Assembly (NCBI GenBank): GCA_028716765.1
Contig: JAQUPC010000004.1
Coordinates: 1 to 38,074 of the forward strand
From: Alphaproteobacteria bacterium
Lineage (GTDB): Bacteria; Pseudomonadota; Alphaproteobacteria; UBA9219
Direction: 5' to 3'
DNA: 38,074 nucleotides
The position numbers and the translations under genes were made by a program. Below are positions 25,494 to 34,270 of this stretch, in pieces. Under the pieces are notes generated by a model. That model was given only the letters and a program-made list of their open reading frames with translations, did not search any database and was not told where the DNA came from. The first letter of the stretch is position 1; every line of letters starts with the position of its first letter.

Positions 25494-27599
25494 TTAAGGC
25501 CGTTGCAACTGCATCACGGTCGGGAAAGGAATTTCGATTTTCTCGGCGTCAAAGCGCTGCTTGATCCTGAGCAGATAGGCGCGTTTGATATCATATTGCT
25601 TGCCGGGAGCGGCTTTGATGCGGCAGGACACGTTGATGGCGGAATCGCCGAGGCTCTCGACGCCAAGCACCTCGATCGGCTCAAGGATAAGATGGCTGAA
25701 CGCCTTATCGGCACGAAGTTTTTCGCCTTCGTCGCGCATCACTTCCATGACGTGCTGCAGATCGCTGTCATAGCCCACGCTCAGGTTGATAAGCGCGTAC
25801 GAAAACGTTTTCGAGCGATTAATGATGCTCGTGATCGAGCTGAAGGGCAAAACGTGCAACGAGCCGTCCCGGTCGCGCAGACGCACGGTGCGCATCGTGA
25901 TGCTTTCGACGTTGCCTTTGTTGTCACCGATCTGAACCAGATCGCCGACGGCCAGCGAATCCTCAAGCAAGATGAACATGCCGGTAAGAAAGTCTTTCAC
26001 CAGCGTCTGCGAGCCGAAGCCGACGGCCACGCCGATGACCCCGGCGCCTGCCAGAAGCGGTGCGGTATCGATGCCAAGCTCGGACAACGTCACCATCCCC
26101 GCGATGACCGCCAAAACGATCATGGCCGCGTTGCGCACCATGGGCAAAAGCGTACGTGCGCGCGCGTTGGCCTCGACGATGTCTCCCTTGGCGTCGCGCG
26201 GATTGAGTTTGCGCTCAATCGTGGCTTGCAGCATCTCATAGACGAGCACGACGATCACCACCGTCGCGGCTATAGTGAAAACGGAACCCAGAATTCTCTG
26301 GCCCCAGGCTGAAGCCACGATGGCCTCAACGTCCGCTCCCCATGCCGCCGCAATGCCCGCAACGCCAAACGCCCACGTCGCCAGCCGCAGCAACGTTTGC
26401 ATGACGGGCCGGAAAAGGCTGAAGGTGACGGCGACATCCTTGGGATGCAGCCTGGGGCGCAATCGGCTGATCACATAAAACGCCATGCGCATGGCGAACA
26501 AAAGCAAAAGCGTCAGGATCGTGCCGCGCTGCATGATGGCGAAACCGCCCTTTGCGCCCAACATCGTGACGATATAGCCGATGACTAAATAAGCGATGGC
26601 CAATACATGCCAGCTGCGCGCCAGCCACAGGCGCAGGCTTTGCCACAGCGACAAGCCGCTCTGGGCGGCCGACAAGTCCCCGCGTAAAGACGAGGAAACG
26701 AAAGAACGTTTTTGCAGGATGATGATGATCGTCATCACCACGATCAGAAGGCCGATTATGCTGTTGAAGGCCGTAATGGCCTCGACCGGCACCCTGACAA
26801 GTTGCGCGAGATCAACGCCGAAATACCCGGCCACCATGACAAGGCTATAGGCGTTCAGCCAATGCTGAACATAAATGGCCTGCGAGTCCGCTATGGGAAG
26901 AAAGCGCAGAGCCGGCGAGTTGGGAGCCAGCAAAAAACGAATGCCGAGACGAACAAGGCGTAAAACCGCCAACGCGTACACAACCGTCATCACAAAAAAA
27001 CGCACCAGCTTGGTGGGCTCGCTTTGCGCCATGAGCAACAACGCCGCGGCAAGAAACAGAACGACGGGGACGAGGGACACAAAAAACCAGCCCGTCAAGG
27101 CGCCTATTTTCGCCCCTAAGGTCAACGGATCTTGCCGCCTGATGCGGCGCCGGAACGGCAACAGCACTAAATCGGCAAGCCACCCCGCGGCAAACGCGCC
27201 GCCAAGCACTATCAACAACTGCTGGCCGATTTGCGCCCAGATGCCGTTAAGCTTGGGATCGCCGATCTGCTTGTCGATCCACGCGACCACCTGCGGCCAG
27301 GCTGAAAAGTTGGTGAGGAAAGCCGCCCCTTCCTCGCGCACGGCGTTAAAGAACGTCAAGATCAAGGTAAAGGCGCGGGTGCCGAACGTCTCTTGCGGCT
27401 CGATCTCGCCGTTCTCGCTACCCGTCACAAGGGCCTGAATCTGCTGCCCCAATTCTTCCGCAATGGGCGCAAGGTTCTGCCGGGCAGGCAATGGACTTTG
27501 CATGGCCGGTTGCGAAGAAACAGCCCACCCCGCGCTTGGGGCGGAAAGAAGTATTGCCACAAGCATGGCAAGGGAAAGTCGCTGAAAGAACTTTTTCAT
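25494..27599 (-). CDS. MscS-family mechanosensitive channel, large form with signal peptide
   Basis: The family opens under membrane tension to release solutes during osmotic downshock. The 701-residue product starts at 27599 (MKKFFQRLSLAML) with a cleavable signal peptide ending near residue 27 (SAGWA). A periplasmic stretch of about 110 residues and a series of membrane segments follow, then the MscS core near residue 510: pore helix AGVIGVAVGFGSQTLVKDF, then DFLTGMFILLEDSLAVGD, then the cytoplasmic beta domain (TMRTVRLRDRDGSLHVLPF) and vestibule to the end. Small MscS is about 290 residues; this belongs with the large MscM/YnaI/YbiO-type forms. The 24 residues upstream in the same frame lack support. 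Single gene, with a possible terminator downstream. Confidence 0.9.
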   Translation of the reverse strand: MKKFFQRLSLAMLVAILLSAPSAGWAVSSQPAMQSPLPARQNLAPIAEELGQQIQALVTGSENGEIEPQETFGTRAFTLILTFFNAVREEGAAFLTNFSAWPQVVAWIDKQIGDPKLNGIWAQIGQQLLIVLGGAFAAGWLADLVLLPFRRRIRRQDPLTLGAKIGALTGWFFVSLVPVVLFLAAALLLMAQSEPTKLVRFFVMTVVYALAVLRLVRLGIRFLLAPNSPALRFLPIADSQAIYVQHWLNAYSLVMVAGYFGVDLAQLVRVPVEAITAFNSIIGLLIVVMTIIIILQKRSFVSSSLRGDLSAAQSGLSLWQSLRLWLARSWHVLAIAYLVIGYIVTMLGAKGGFAIMQRGTILTLLLLFAMRMAFYVISRLRPRLHPKDVAVTFSLFRPVMQTLLRLATWAFGVAGIAAAWGADVEAIVASAWGQRILGSVFTIAATVVIVVLVYEMLQATIERKLNPRDAKGDIVEANARARTLLPMVRNAAMIVLAVIAGMVTLSELGIDTAPLLAGAGVIGVAVGFGSQTLVKDFLTGMFILLEDSLAVGDLVQIGDNKGNVESITMRTVRLRDRDGSLHVLPFSSITSIINRSKTFSYALINLSVGYDSDLQHVMEVMRDEGEKLRADKAFSHLILEPIEVLGVESLGDSAINVSCRIKAAPGKQYDIKRAYLLRIKQRFDAEKIEIPFPTVMQLQRP

Positions 27600-27814
27600 T
27601 GGTTTCCTAAGAAGATAGGGAGAAACGACAGAACCAAATTTGGCTTTTTTGACCATCCTGTCAATCATGCAAAGACGGCAATAATACGACGGGAGCTATA
27701 ACCAGCTTAAGCAACCGCTTGTTTTTAATCATAAACCCCATTTACTATTGAAACTTCATCGGTTTGCCCCATATCATACGGCAGTTGCTCTCCATTTTTC
27801 ATGAGGCTGAACCT

Positions 27815-28525
27815 ATGGTCAATCCATTCACACCCGCTTCCGTCACCGGAACCCGCGCAGGCGTTACCTTCGATGCCGGGCTTCGCGCGCACATGATCCG
27901 CATCTTTAACTACATGGCGGGGGGTCTTGCGATTACGGGCCTTGTCGCCTTCATCGTGGCCAACACCGCACTGGCCGGAGTCGTATTCGGTACGCCATTG
28001 AAGTGGGTAGCGATTTTCGCGCCGCTCGTCTTCGTGATCTACATGAACGTCAAAATGCAAAGCATGAGCGCCGCAAAGGCTCAGACGCTGTTTTGGCTGT
28101 TCTGCGGCACAATGGGCCTGTCGATGGCGGCTCTGTTCATGGTGTTTACGGGCGCCAGCGTCGCGCGGGCCTTTTTCATCACCGCCGCCTCCTTTGGCGC
28201 AATGAGCCTTTGGGGCTACACCACCAAAACCGACCTGACAGGGTTCGGCTCGTTCCTGCTTATGGGCCTCGTCGGCCTGATGATCGCGATGGTGGTCAAC
28301 ATCTTTTTGGCCTCGTCCGGACTTCAATGGATCGTTTCCGTGCTGGGCGTGCTGATATTCACCGGCCTCACGGCCTATGACGTTCAGCGCATCAAACAGA
28401 CGTATGCGGCGGGATGGGGCACCGAAGCCAACAACAAAATGGCCGTTGTCGGGGCGCTGGGGCTTTACCTGAACTTCATCAACGCCTTCCAGTTCATCCT
28501 GAGCCTGACCGGCGACAGGCGGTAA
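27815..28525 (+). CDS. Bax inhibitor-1/YccA family membrane protein
   Basis: The 236-residue product has seven hydrophobic segments and the family's late signature region: LTAYDVQRIKQTY, with the Asp implicated in pH-dependent ion leak in BsYetJ-type members. The last helix reads ALGLYLNFINAFQFIL, typical of bacterial BI-1 proteins (YbhL, YccA). Members act in the inner membrane as calcium-leak channels or as modulators of FtsH; which applies here is unknown. The start is the ATG at 27815, with ATGAGGCTGA upstream; the frame to 27764 is unlikely. A strong terminator follows. Confidence 0.92.
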   Translation: MVNPFTPASVTGTRAGVTFDAGLRAHMIRIFNYMAGGLAITGLVAFIVANTALAGVVFGTPLKWVAIFAPLVFVIYMNVKMQSMSAAKAQTLFWLFCGTMGLSMAALFMVFTGASVARAFFITAASFGAMSLWGYTTKTDLTGFGSFLLMGLVGLMIAMVVNIFLASSGLQWIVSVLGVLIFTGLTAYDVQRIKQTYAAGWGTEANNKMAVVGALGLYLNFINAFQFILSLTGDRR

Positions 28526-28550
28526 ACGCCTTCGATAAACCGCTTAAAAG

Positions 28551-28582
28551 CGCCGCGATGGCTGGCCGTCGCGGCGTTTTTT
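28551..28582 (+). terminator. Rho-independent terminator after the BI-1 gene
   Basis: CGCCGCGA (28551-28558) pairs exactly with TCGCGGCG (28569-28576) around a ten-base loop and is followed by six T. It separates the BI-1 gene from the Cys-rich precursor gene, so the latter needs its own promoter. Confidence 0.92.
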
Positions 28583-28678
28583 ATGCCTATTAACCAAACA
28601 TAGCCTTTGCCTCGCGTGTACAAAGTTGATATTTTTGGACGCTCATTATTGCGTAAATCTGATAAATGGAGACATAAA

Positions 28679-29152
28679 ATGGCGACCGGTTCGCAAGGCA
28701 CCTTACGGATTGCCCCCGCTAAACTGCACGCACTTGCTGCAATGAGCGAAATCCTCCTCCGGGGAGGAATGAGAGCGCCCGGCAATCTGGATCAAGGTAA
28801 GGCACCGCTCTATGCACACACGACTTGCGGCGGTGGTTGCGATGGCGATTGTGACAGCACGTGTTGGTCCACTTCAGCTCAAGACCGTAAAGACTATTCC
28901 GATTCCGGTTGTTGGGAATGCGATGGCTCTTGCTCCGGTGGCTGTGGCGGCCACTGCTCCAATAATTGTCAAGGCGGCTGCGACAGCAGTTGTGGCGGAA
29001 ATTGCCAAGGAGATGGCTGCCATTCGAGCTGCGCGGGATCTTCGAGCAGCGGCAATGATCGTCGCGGGTTTCAGGAAAGCCCCACAAGGACGCCCGCAGC
29101 AGCCTTCGTTTTAAAGCGCGGCGCGCGACCGGCTGAGAGATTACGCCTCTGA
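28679..29152 (+). CDS. Cys-rich CXXX-repeat peptide, putative RiPP precursor
   Basis: The 157-residue product starts at 28679 with TGGAGA seven bases upstream. Residues 1-47 are a Cys-free, partly helical leader (KLHALAAMSEILLRGG). Fifteen cysteines follow at 50, 54, 58, 62, then 78, 81, 85, 89, 93, 97, 101, 105, 109, 114, 118: two blocks in nearly perfect C-x3-C register, with spacers made of Gly, Ser, Asp, Asn and Gln. A 39-residue Cys-free tail ends the protein. C-x3-C ladders beside radical SAM/SPASM genes are the hallmark of the CXXX-repeat peptides described in other phyla. The SPASM gene follows 100 bases downstream on the same strand. No signal peptide. A metal-binding protein is the main alternative. 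Cys codons are both TGC and TGT, so the ladder is not one simple DNA repeat. Confidence 0.8.
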   Translation: MATGSQGTLRIAPAKLHALAAMSEILLRGGMRAPGNLDQGKAPLYAHTTCGGGCDGDCDSTCWSTSAQDRKDYSDSGCWECDGSCSGGCGGHCSNNCQGGCDSSCGGNCQGDGCHSSCAGSSSSGNDRRGFQESPTRTPAAAFVLKRGARPAERLRL

Positions 29153-29252
29153 TATTTTTTTGCGGCATATTTTTTCAAGTATTTATAAGCGCCTGCGTTT
29201 TTTTCGCAGCATGGTTGGTGCGCAGTCTATTTATTTTTTATGGGGAATAATG

Positions 29253-30449
29253 ATGCCACGAGATACCAACGGAATTTCTGAAACGCTTTCTTTGACTATT
29301 ACGGAACGCTGTAATCTTTCATGCGTCTATTGCTACGAACACGCCAAAGACGCCGCCGTCATGTCCTACGATGTCGCCTTTTCAGCTATCGAGGCGGCCT
29401 TCCGGCGGAACCCGGGGAGGGATCTTTATATCAGCTTCCACGGCGGGGAACCGCTTCTTGTTTTTCCCCAAATCCAGCACATATGCGAGACGGTGTGGGC
29501 TCAACCTCAACCCCTGCCCCGGCCTCATAGATTTTATTTGGCGACAAACGGGACGCTGGCGCATGGTGAAATCCAGAAATGGTCGTCTGCTAATAAGCAC
29601 AGGTTCTCCTTGTGCCTCAGCCTCGACGGCACGCGGGAGATGCATAATCTAAACAGGAGCAATTCATTCGACGCGATAGACTTGGGCTTTTTCAAAGAAA
29701 CCTGGCCTGACCAGCCTGTTAAGATGACAATATCTCCGCAAACTCTTCCATCTCTGGCAGAGGGCGTTATTTTCATGCAGGGCCTGGGGTTTGAGGTTAG
29801 CGGTGGGTTGGCTCAAGGCATCGCATGGCCAAAAGAATCCTTCGCTCTGTATGAAAGGGAGATGAGGGAACTTTGCGACCACCATCTCCAAAATCCGGGA
29901 GAGCAGCTTTCCCAACTCCTGTCCATGCCGCTCGACAAATTTACGCCTTACGCCCGGGAACAAGGACGCAGATGGTGCGGGGCAGGAAAACATATGACCT
30001 GTGTCGACCAAAAGGGAGAGGACTATGCTTGCCATATGTTCATGCCTTCGGTTCAGGAAACGTTAGAAAACCAAAAGAATAAAGAAAACACTCAAAGGCT
30101 GTTGCGAGACGCCGCGGAAGAAATCGTTCATCCTGTTTGCGAAAAGTGCGTCATCACGAGCGCATGTCAGACATGCTACGGCTCGAACTTTGTGGCGCGC
30201 GGCGATTTAGCCGATAACGGGAAGGATAATTGCACCTTCAATCTGATACGGGCAAAAGCAACCGCTTATCTGTACGCGGAAATGTTGACGGATCGTGACC
30301 GTTATCCTCTCGTCAAAAACATGGCCGATGAGGGTGTTTATCGCGTCATTCACGCCATTCAGGCCATCACGGAAGCCATTCCCGATGACGCTCTTGCCCG
30401 CCGCATTGAAGGCTCTCCATCTTCAGCGAAGTATTCTCTGGGGCTGTAG
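29253..30449 (+). CDS. Radical SAM/SPASM peptide maturase
   Basis: The 398-residue product carries the radical SAM cluster motif C20-x3-C24-x2-C27 (ERCNLSCVYCYE), the SAM-binding HGGEP at 63-67, and a barrel strand YLATNGT. A C-terminal SPASM domain has cysteines 242, 250, 260, 296, 299, 305, 308 and 327, enough for two auxiliary Fe-S clusters. Such enzymes install thioether, C-C or related links in ribosomal peptides; the precursor just upstream is the obvious substrate. The ATG at 29253 is preferred (GGGGA six bases upstream); 29250 is also an ATG, and the frame back to 29160 starts with an unlikely TTG. There is no protease, exporter or separate recognition-domain gene beside it. Its codons are more A/T-rich than those of the flanking housekeeping genes, which hints at transfer. 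Confidence 0.93.
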   Translation: MPRDTNGISETLSLTITERCNLSCVYCYEHAKDAAVMSYDVAFSAIEAAFRRNPGRDLYISFHGGEPLLVFPQIQHICETVWAQPQPLPRPHRFYLATNGTLAHGEIQKWSSANKHRFSLCLSLDGTREMHNLNRSNSFDAIDLGFFKETWPDQPVKMTISPQTLPSLAEGVIFMQGLGFEVSGGLAQGIAWPKESFALYEREMRELCDHHLQNPGEQLSQLLSMPLDKFTPYAREQGRRWCGAGKHMTCVDQKGEDYACHMFMPSVQETLENQKNKENTQRLLRDAAEEIVHPVCEKCVITSACQTCYGSNFVARGDLADNGKDNCTFNLIRAKATAYLYAEMLTDRDRYPLVKNMADEGVYRVIHAIQAITEAIPDDALARRIEGSPSSAKYSLGL

Positions 30450-30473
30450 TTAGCAGGGCTAACCCCGTCAACA

Positions 30474-31085
30474 TCACGCCACCACCCTGTGCTTGACCTT
30501 TTCAAGCATCGGAAGATCGTTAGGCGCGTTGCCGTAGCCCCAACTGTCGTCGAACGGGCCATGCGTCAGCAGATAGTCCGCGACTCTTTCGGCCTTGCGC
30601 GCGCGCACGCAATTGCCGGACGCCATCCGCCCCGTCACCACGCCGTCTTTGATCTCCATGTCCGTGCACAGCACCGCATGATGTGGAACCTTGCGTAACA
30701 GGGCGGGAAGATAAAGGCTCAGACTGCCCGAAGCGATCACGATATGGTTCCCCCTGTCGTGATGTTCTCTCAGCGCATTCATGACGAGGCCTCGCTCGCG
30801 GGGCCAGCCCAGCATTTTTTCGACCGCCGGAGCCAATTCTTCCATGCGCTTTCCCGCCAAGAGCCGTTGCAGCAATCGTTCCTTGACGTAAGTGCGGTGA
30901 TCGCCGCCATTGGCCAATGCCCAAATCAGCCCGACAATCGCCTCGGACAAGGCGATACAGGCCCGGGGCCATCCCGCCACGGCGACGAGAAAAGGCCATA
31001 AGCTGTCGCCCTTAACGAGCGTATCGTCGTAATCGAAGAACACGACCGTCCGCTTGCCGGGTGCCGGATCTATCGGCTCTTTCAC
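30474..31085 (-). CDS. HAD-superfamily IB phosphatase, SerB-like
   Basis: About 203 residues with the HAD motifs in order: nucleophile motif FFDYDDTLVKGDS, motif II in HIVIASGSLSLYL, a conserved Lys near CVRARKAERV, and motif IV in GYGNAPNDLPML. This is the HAD-IB layout of phosphoserine phosphatases and related lipid or small-molecule phosphatases; the Asp-Tyr-Asp-Asp nucleophile loop is slightly unusual against the common DFDGT. The GTG at 31085 overlaps the hemY stop by GTGA, which I take as the start; an ATG at 31100 is the alternative. It ends the minus-strand heme cluster and converges with the SPASM gene, 24 bases apart. The substrate cannot be named. Confidence 0.85.
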   Translation of the reverse strand: MKEPIDPAPGKRTVVFFDYDDTLVKGDSLWPFLVAVAGWPRACIALSEAIVGLIWALANGGDHRTYVKERLLQRLLAGKRMEELAPAVEKMLGWPRERGLVMNALREHHDRGNHIVIASGSLSLYLPALLRKVPHHAVLCTDMEIKDGVVTGRMASGNCVRARKAERVADYLLTHGPFDDSWGYGNAPNDLPMLEKVKHRVVA

Positions 31086-32425
31086 GCGACCGGTTCCCAT
31101 GCTCCGGCGATCAAGGCGGCTTTGCCGCCGTTCCGGCCGACACCGGGCGTCTGCCACTCGAGGCTGTTAAACGCCCCGCAATGGGCGCACAGAACCTGCC
31201 AGTCGTCATGGCCGCCGCCGCAGGCCGTGCAGAGCCAGCGGGGATCGGGAAGAGCCTCCGCGGCTTTCATAAGCCACTGGGCAGCGGCTCGTTCGTCGCC
31301 GGATTCCCGGCGCTCCAGCTTTGCAAGCAAACGGTAGGCTTTCTGCGTGGCCTGTCCCTGCGCGATGATCGCCATCAGATGCCTTCGAGCCTCTCCCCAC
31401 AAGTCAGCGGCGATGGCCGTTTCCGCAAGAGCAAGGCGGCTCGCAGGATCCTCCGGATTGGTGCGCGTCAAATGCGCCATGAGCTTGTGCGCGTTTAAGG
31501 GGCTCCCGCTGCGCCCTGCCCTCAGATAGAGGTCCGCCAGATGCGGATGAGGCTTGTTCCTCCAGGCTCTTTCGATCGTGCGCAGCGCGGTCCGGAAATG
31601 CCTGGCTTCCAGCTGCCTTTGCGCCAGCGTCAGCAACGCAGGGACCCAGTCGGGCGCTTGCTTCACGGCCTTCTCCGCGCTCTGCAACGCTCGGTCCGCC
31701 TGCCCCTGTTGCGTTTCGGCTACCGATGCCGCCACCAGCAAGGCTGCCTGATGGCGCCGCGCGCGCGGCGCTTCGAGCAACCGCGCCGAGGCCGCTTGCG
31801 CCAACGCCGCGCTGGCATCACTCCAATTTTGGCGGCGGGTAGCCAGATCGAAACGGATCAGATTCAGCCACGGCGTATTCGGCTTCAGGCGGCGCAGATT
31901 GCCCATCTGGCGCTCGGCTTCGTCCCAATCGCCATCACGGACTGCGGCCATGATAAGCCCGCGGTATCCAAGCACGGCGCTTTCAGGCTCCGCCGCCATA
32001 GCGCGGAAAATCTCTTTGGACGCGCGGTGATCGCCGGCCAATTGCGCCGCCTGCGCCTGCAAAAGCCTTGTCGCGGGCGTGACGCCCAATAAACGGCGCG
32101 CGCTGACCGCAAGCCTTCCGGCTTCCGCCGCGTTGCCTCCCGCGATGGCGGAAAGGCCTTGCGTAAGCAGCGCTTGCCCTCTTTGAATTTTGTTGAGCCT
32201 GTTATTCAAGCGCCAGATGCGCGGCCCCTCGGTAATAAAGCTCCAGAAACGATAGAGAAGATAAAAAACGAACGCCGCGCCGAGAAGGACGACGGCCAGA
32301 AACGCCGCGGACGTTTCTATCTGGTAACCGTGCCAAACGACGCGGGCCGTCCCCGGTTGAACCACCAGCCAGACCACGACGCCGACAATGATCGCCAGCC
32401 GGACAAGAAAGCCGAGCAACCGCAT
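31082..32425 (-). CDS. hemY: HemY-type TPR membrane protein
   Basis: The 447-residue product starts with two membrane segments (residues about 4-24 and 38-60) and the family's conserved early region, GPRIWRLNNRLNKIQRGQALLTQG in parts, followed by tetratricopeptide repeats through about residue 380. The C-terminus has a Cys4 zinc-ribbon (WLCTACGGG, then LCAHCG), frequent in alphaproteobacterial versions. HemY proteins are encoded in heme clusters and thought to organise late steps of tetrapyrrole synthesis; E. coli HemY is not protoporphyrinogen oxidase. The start overlaps the mic60 stop by one base (TAATG), so translation is coupled. Confidence 0.93.
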   Translation of the reverse strand: MRLLGFLVRLAIIVGVVVWLVVQPGTARVVWHGYQIETSAAFLAVVLLGAAFVFYLLYRFWSFITEGPRIWRLNNRLNKIQRGQALLTQGLSAIAGGNAAEAGRLAVSARRLLGVTPATRLLQAQAAQLAGDHRASKEIFRAMAAEPESAVLGYRGLIMAAVRDGDWDEAERQMGNLRRLKPNTPWLNLIRFDLATRRQNWSDASAALAQAASARLLEAPRARRHQAALLVAASVAETQQGQADRALQSAEKAVKQAPDWVPALLTLAQRQLEARHFRTALRTIERAWRNKPHPHLADLYLRAGRSGSPLNAHKLMAHLTRTNPEDPASRLALAETAIAADLWGEARRHLMAIIAQGQATQKAYRLLAKLERRESGDERAAAQWLMKAAEALPDPRWLCTACGGGHDDWQVLCAHCGAFNSLEWQTPGVGRNGGKAALIAGAWEPVA

Positions 32426-33444
32426 TATTCCTCCGCCGCCGGGGTGATAGCGGCCGGACTTCCCTCTTCCTGCGCCTGCTCCACGAGATGCGCCGCGATG
32501 GCGTCAAGAGCCGTTTCGACGCCTTGCCTTGCTTCCGCCTTCGCAAGCCAGTCTTTCAAAACCGTCTGGGCAGGATCGGGCAAGCTTTTCGCCTTTTCAA
32601 GCGCCGCCTTCAAATGATTCCGGGCCAGGTCGCGATCGATGTCAGCCAAATCTCCCTCACCGCCCGACGGTCCATGCAAAGGCCGGACCGATACGAATCT
32701 TTGGAGTTCCGCCAGCAAGCGCTCCTTCCATGTATGCGCTTCCGTCTTTCGCATTTCCGTTTGCGCGGCGGGCTTAAGCGCGAGGAATTCGTCATAGAGC
32801 GCAGTCATTGGCAATATGCCGTTCGCGGCTGTCGGCTCTATCTGGGCGATAACCGCCGTCACGGCTGCGTCGTGCACCGCCGCCTGTTGCAACGTTTGCA
32901 GGGGACGGGAGAAATCATCGCCTGAGTCGATCGCCGATCGCAACTGCACGAAGGCGACGGCCTCCGCCACTTGCGTCTTTGCCGCGCTTTGCGCCGCCCC
33001 CGCCGTGCGCGATTCCTGTTTGATTTGCGCCTGAAGCGCGCCGAGTGCCGCCGTCATGGCTATCAAATCGTTTTTCAGGCGCGCGACGTCTTCTTCCGCC
33101 CGCGCTATTTGCTCGCCGCCTTCCTTGCCGGATGAAGCGGCTTGCTCCAGCTTTTCCAAACGTGCCGTCAGCCCCGGCAGCGCGTCGTCATCAACTTGTG
33201 CGCTTTCGCCTGGCACATTCGTTTGGGCAGTAGCCCCATCTTCAAAACCGGGTTTCTGCGCTCCCGCCATTCCCGGCAGCAGGCCGGAGGGAAAAGGCTG
33301 TACCTGAGTCACATACCAGATAGCAGCGGCAAGAAGGATAAAGACGGCCAGCAAAGAAATCAAAAGGGCCGGCAAACGCCAACCCGGCGTTTTTTTCGCC
33401 GTTTCTTCGGCTGCCGGAGTTGAATTATCGCTTTGCTGATTCAT
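32425..33444 (-). CDS. Mic60/mitofilin-type inner membrane protein
   Basis: The 339-residue product has a short polar start, one membrane helix at about 24-45, a coiled coil (LEKLEQAASSGKEGGEQI onward to about residue 165) and a C-terminal helical domain of the mitofilin kind (about 180-320). The ATG at 33444 follows GTGAGGATGCC; the frame upstream overlaps hemD. Alphaproteobacterial Mic60 shapes intracytoplasmic membranes in photosynthetic species and is usually encoded between hemD and hemY, exactly as here. Assignment rests on this order and the architecture. Confidence 0.88.
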   Translation of the reverse strand: MNQQSDNSTPAAEETAKKTPGWRLPALLISLLAVFILLAAAIWYVTQVQPFPSGLLPGMAGAQKPGFEDGATAQTNVPGESAQVDDDALPGLTARLEKLEQAASSGKEGGEQIARAEEDVARLKNDLIAMTAALGALQAQIKQESRTAGAAQSAAKTQVAEAVAFVQLRSAIDSGDDFSRPLQTLQQAAVHDAAVTAVIAQIEPTAANGILPMTALYDEFLALKPAAQTEMRKTEAHTWKERLLAELQRFVSVRPLHGPSGGEGDLADIDRDLARNHLKAALEKAKSLPDPAQTVLKDWLAKAEARQGVETALDAIAAHLVEQAQEEGSPAAITPAAEE

Positions 33445-33451
33445 GGCATCC

Positions 33452-34183
33452 TCACGAAACGGGACAAATGCGTTGCAAGCAGGCAACCATAGCATCTTCC
33501 GTGGGCACTTTAACAGCCACGGCCTGCCGCCATGCAAGCGGCTGAAGAGCCTCGACGACCGTACGACTAAGTCCTATCGCGGATAGAGAGGCACAGCAAG
33601 CCTCAAGCTTGTGCCGCTGCATGAGCTTGACGAACTCCGCCGCCGTACGGGGCGAAAAGAAAAGGGCCGAATCCACCTTCCGCTCGACCAGTTTCTGCTG
33701 CAAGGCAAGCGATAATGCCCCGGCATATTGGGCCTTATAAACCGGCCAAACGGAAAGCCGGAATCCGGATTCCTTCAATAGCCCCGCCATCGCAGGGGAC
33801 GTTTCATCGCCCGCAATATGCAAGTGCGGGGATTTTCCCGGCTCTTCTTTCTGGATCAGGCGGGCAAGATCAAGGCCGTCGCCAGCGGAAGATTTGATGT
33901 TTTCAAACCCAAATGCGCGCGCCGCCTCTGCCGTGCGCGGCCCGACGCAATAGCATGGCAGCTTGACAAGATCGGCAGCTTCCTTGCGCCGCAAAGACAA
34001 AGCCGCAAGGGCATTGCGGCTGGTGATGATGACGCCACGGACGCGCTTTGAGGCCGGGCGCGGGGCTCCCGACGGCACGATAGTCAACAGCGGCTCGATC
34101 AACGGCGTATAACCGAATTTACGGATTTTTTCGGCCAGGTGAACGGCGGCAACGGCGGGACGCGTGATAAGTATGGTTGTCAT
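33452..34183 (-). CDS. hemD: Uroporphyrinogen-III synthase
   Basis: HemD closes hydroxymethylbilane to uroporphyrinogen III. The family is poorly conserved, but the 243-residue product shows the usual start (MTTILITRPAVAAVHLAEK), GVIITSRNALAAL, the YCVGPRTAEAARAFGF motif, LHIAGDE and the late ALFFSPRTAAEFVKL. Length fits (about 240-260). It lies between the exported-protein gene and mic60, with only 7 bases to the latter's start. hemC, its upstream pathway partner, is separated from it by the exported Cys-motif protein gene. Confidence 0.93.
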   Translation of the reverse strand: MTTILITRPAVAAVHLAEKIRKFGYTPLIEPLLTIVPSGAPRPASKRVRGVIITSRNALAALSLRRKEAADLVKLPCYCVGPRTAEAARAFGFENIKSSAGDGLDLARLIQKEEPGKSPHLHIAGDETSPAMAGLLKESGFRLSVWPVYKAQYAGALSLALQQKLVERKVDSALFFSPRTAAEFVKLMQRHKLEACCASLSAIGLSRTVVEALQPLAWRQAVAVKVPTEDAMVACLQRICPVS

Positions 34184-34270
34184 GTTGAGATGTTAAAGCA
34201 TCCGCCGCATAAATTAAAAACTCTGCGGCATGGTCTTAGAGGATGAAAGCAAAGTCCCTTTGTTTCATCA

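Noticed and set aside
25344..26312. 322-residue plus-strand frame
   Set aside because: Mostly antisense to the MscS-type channel; His/Arg/Asp-rich without motifs.
28812..29114. Alternative frame of 100 residues over the Cys-rich gene
   Set aside because: Ala/Val-rich shadow; the Cys frame has the ribosome site and the ordered C-x3-C pattern.
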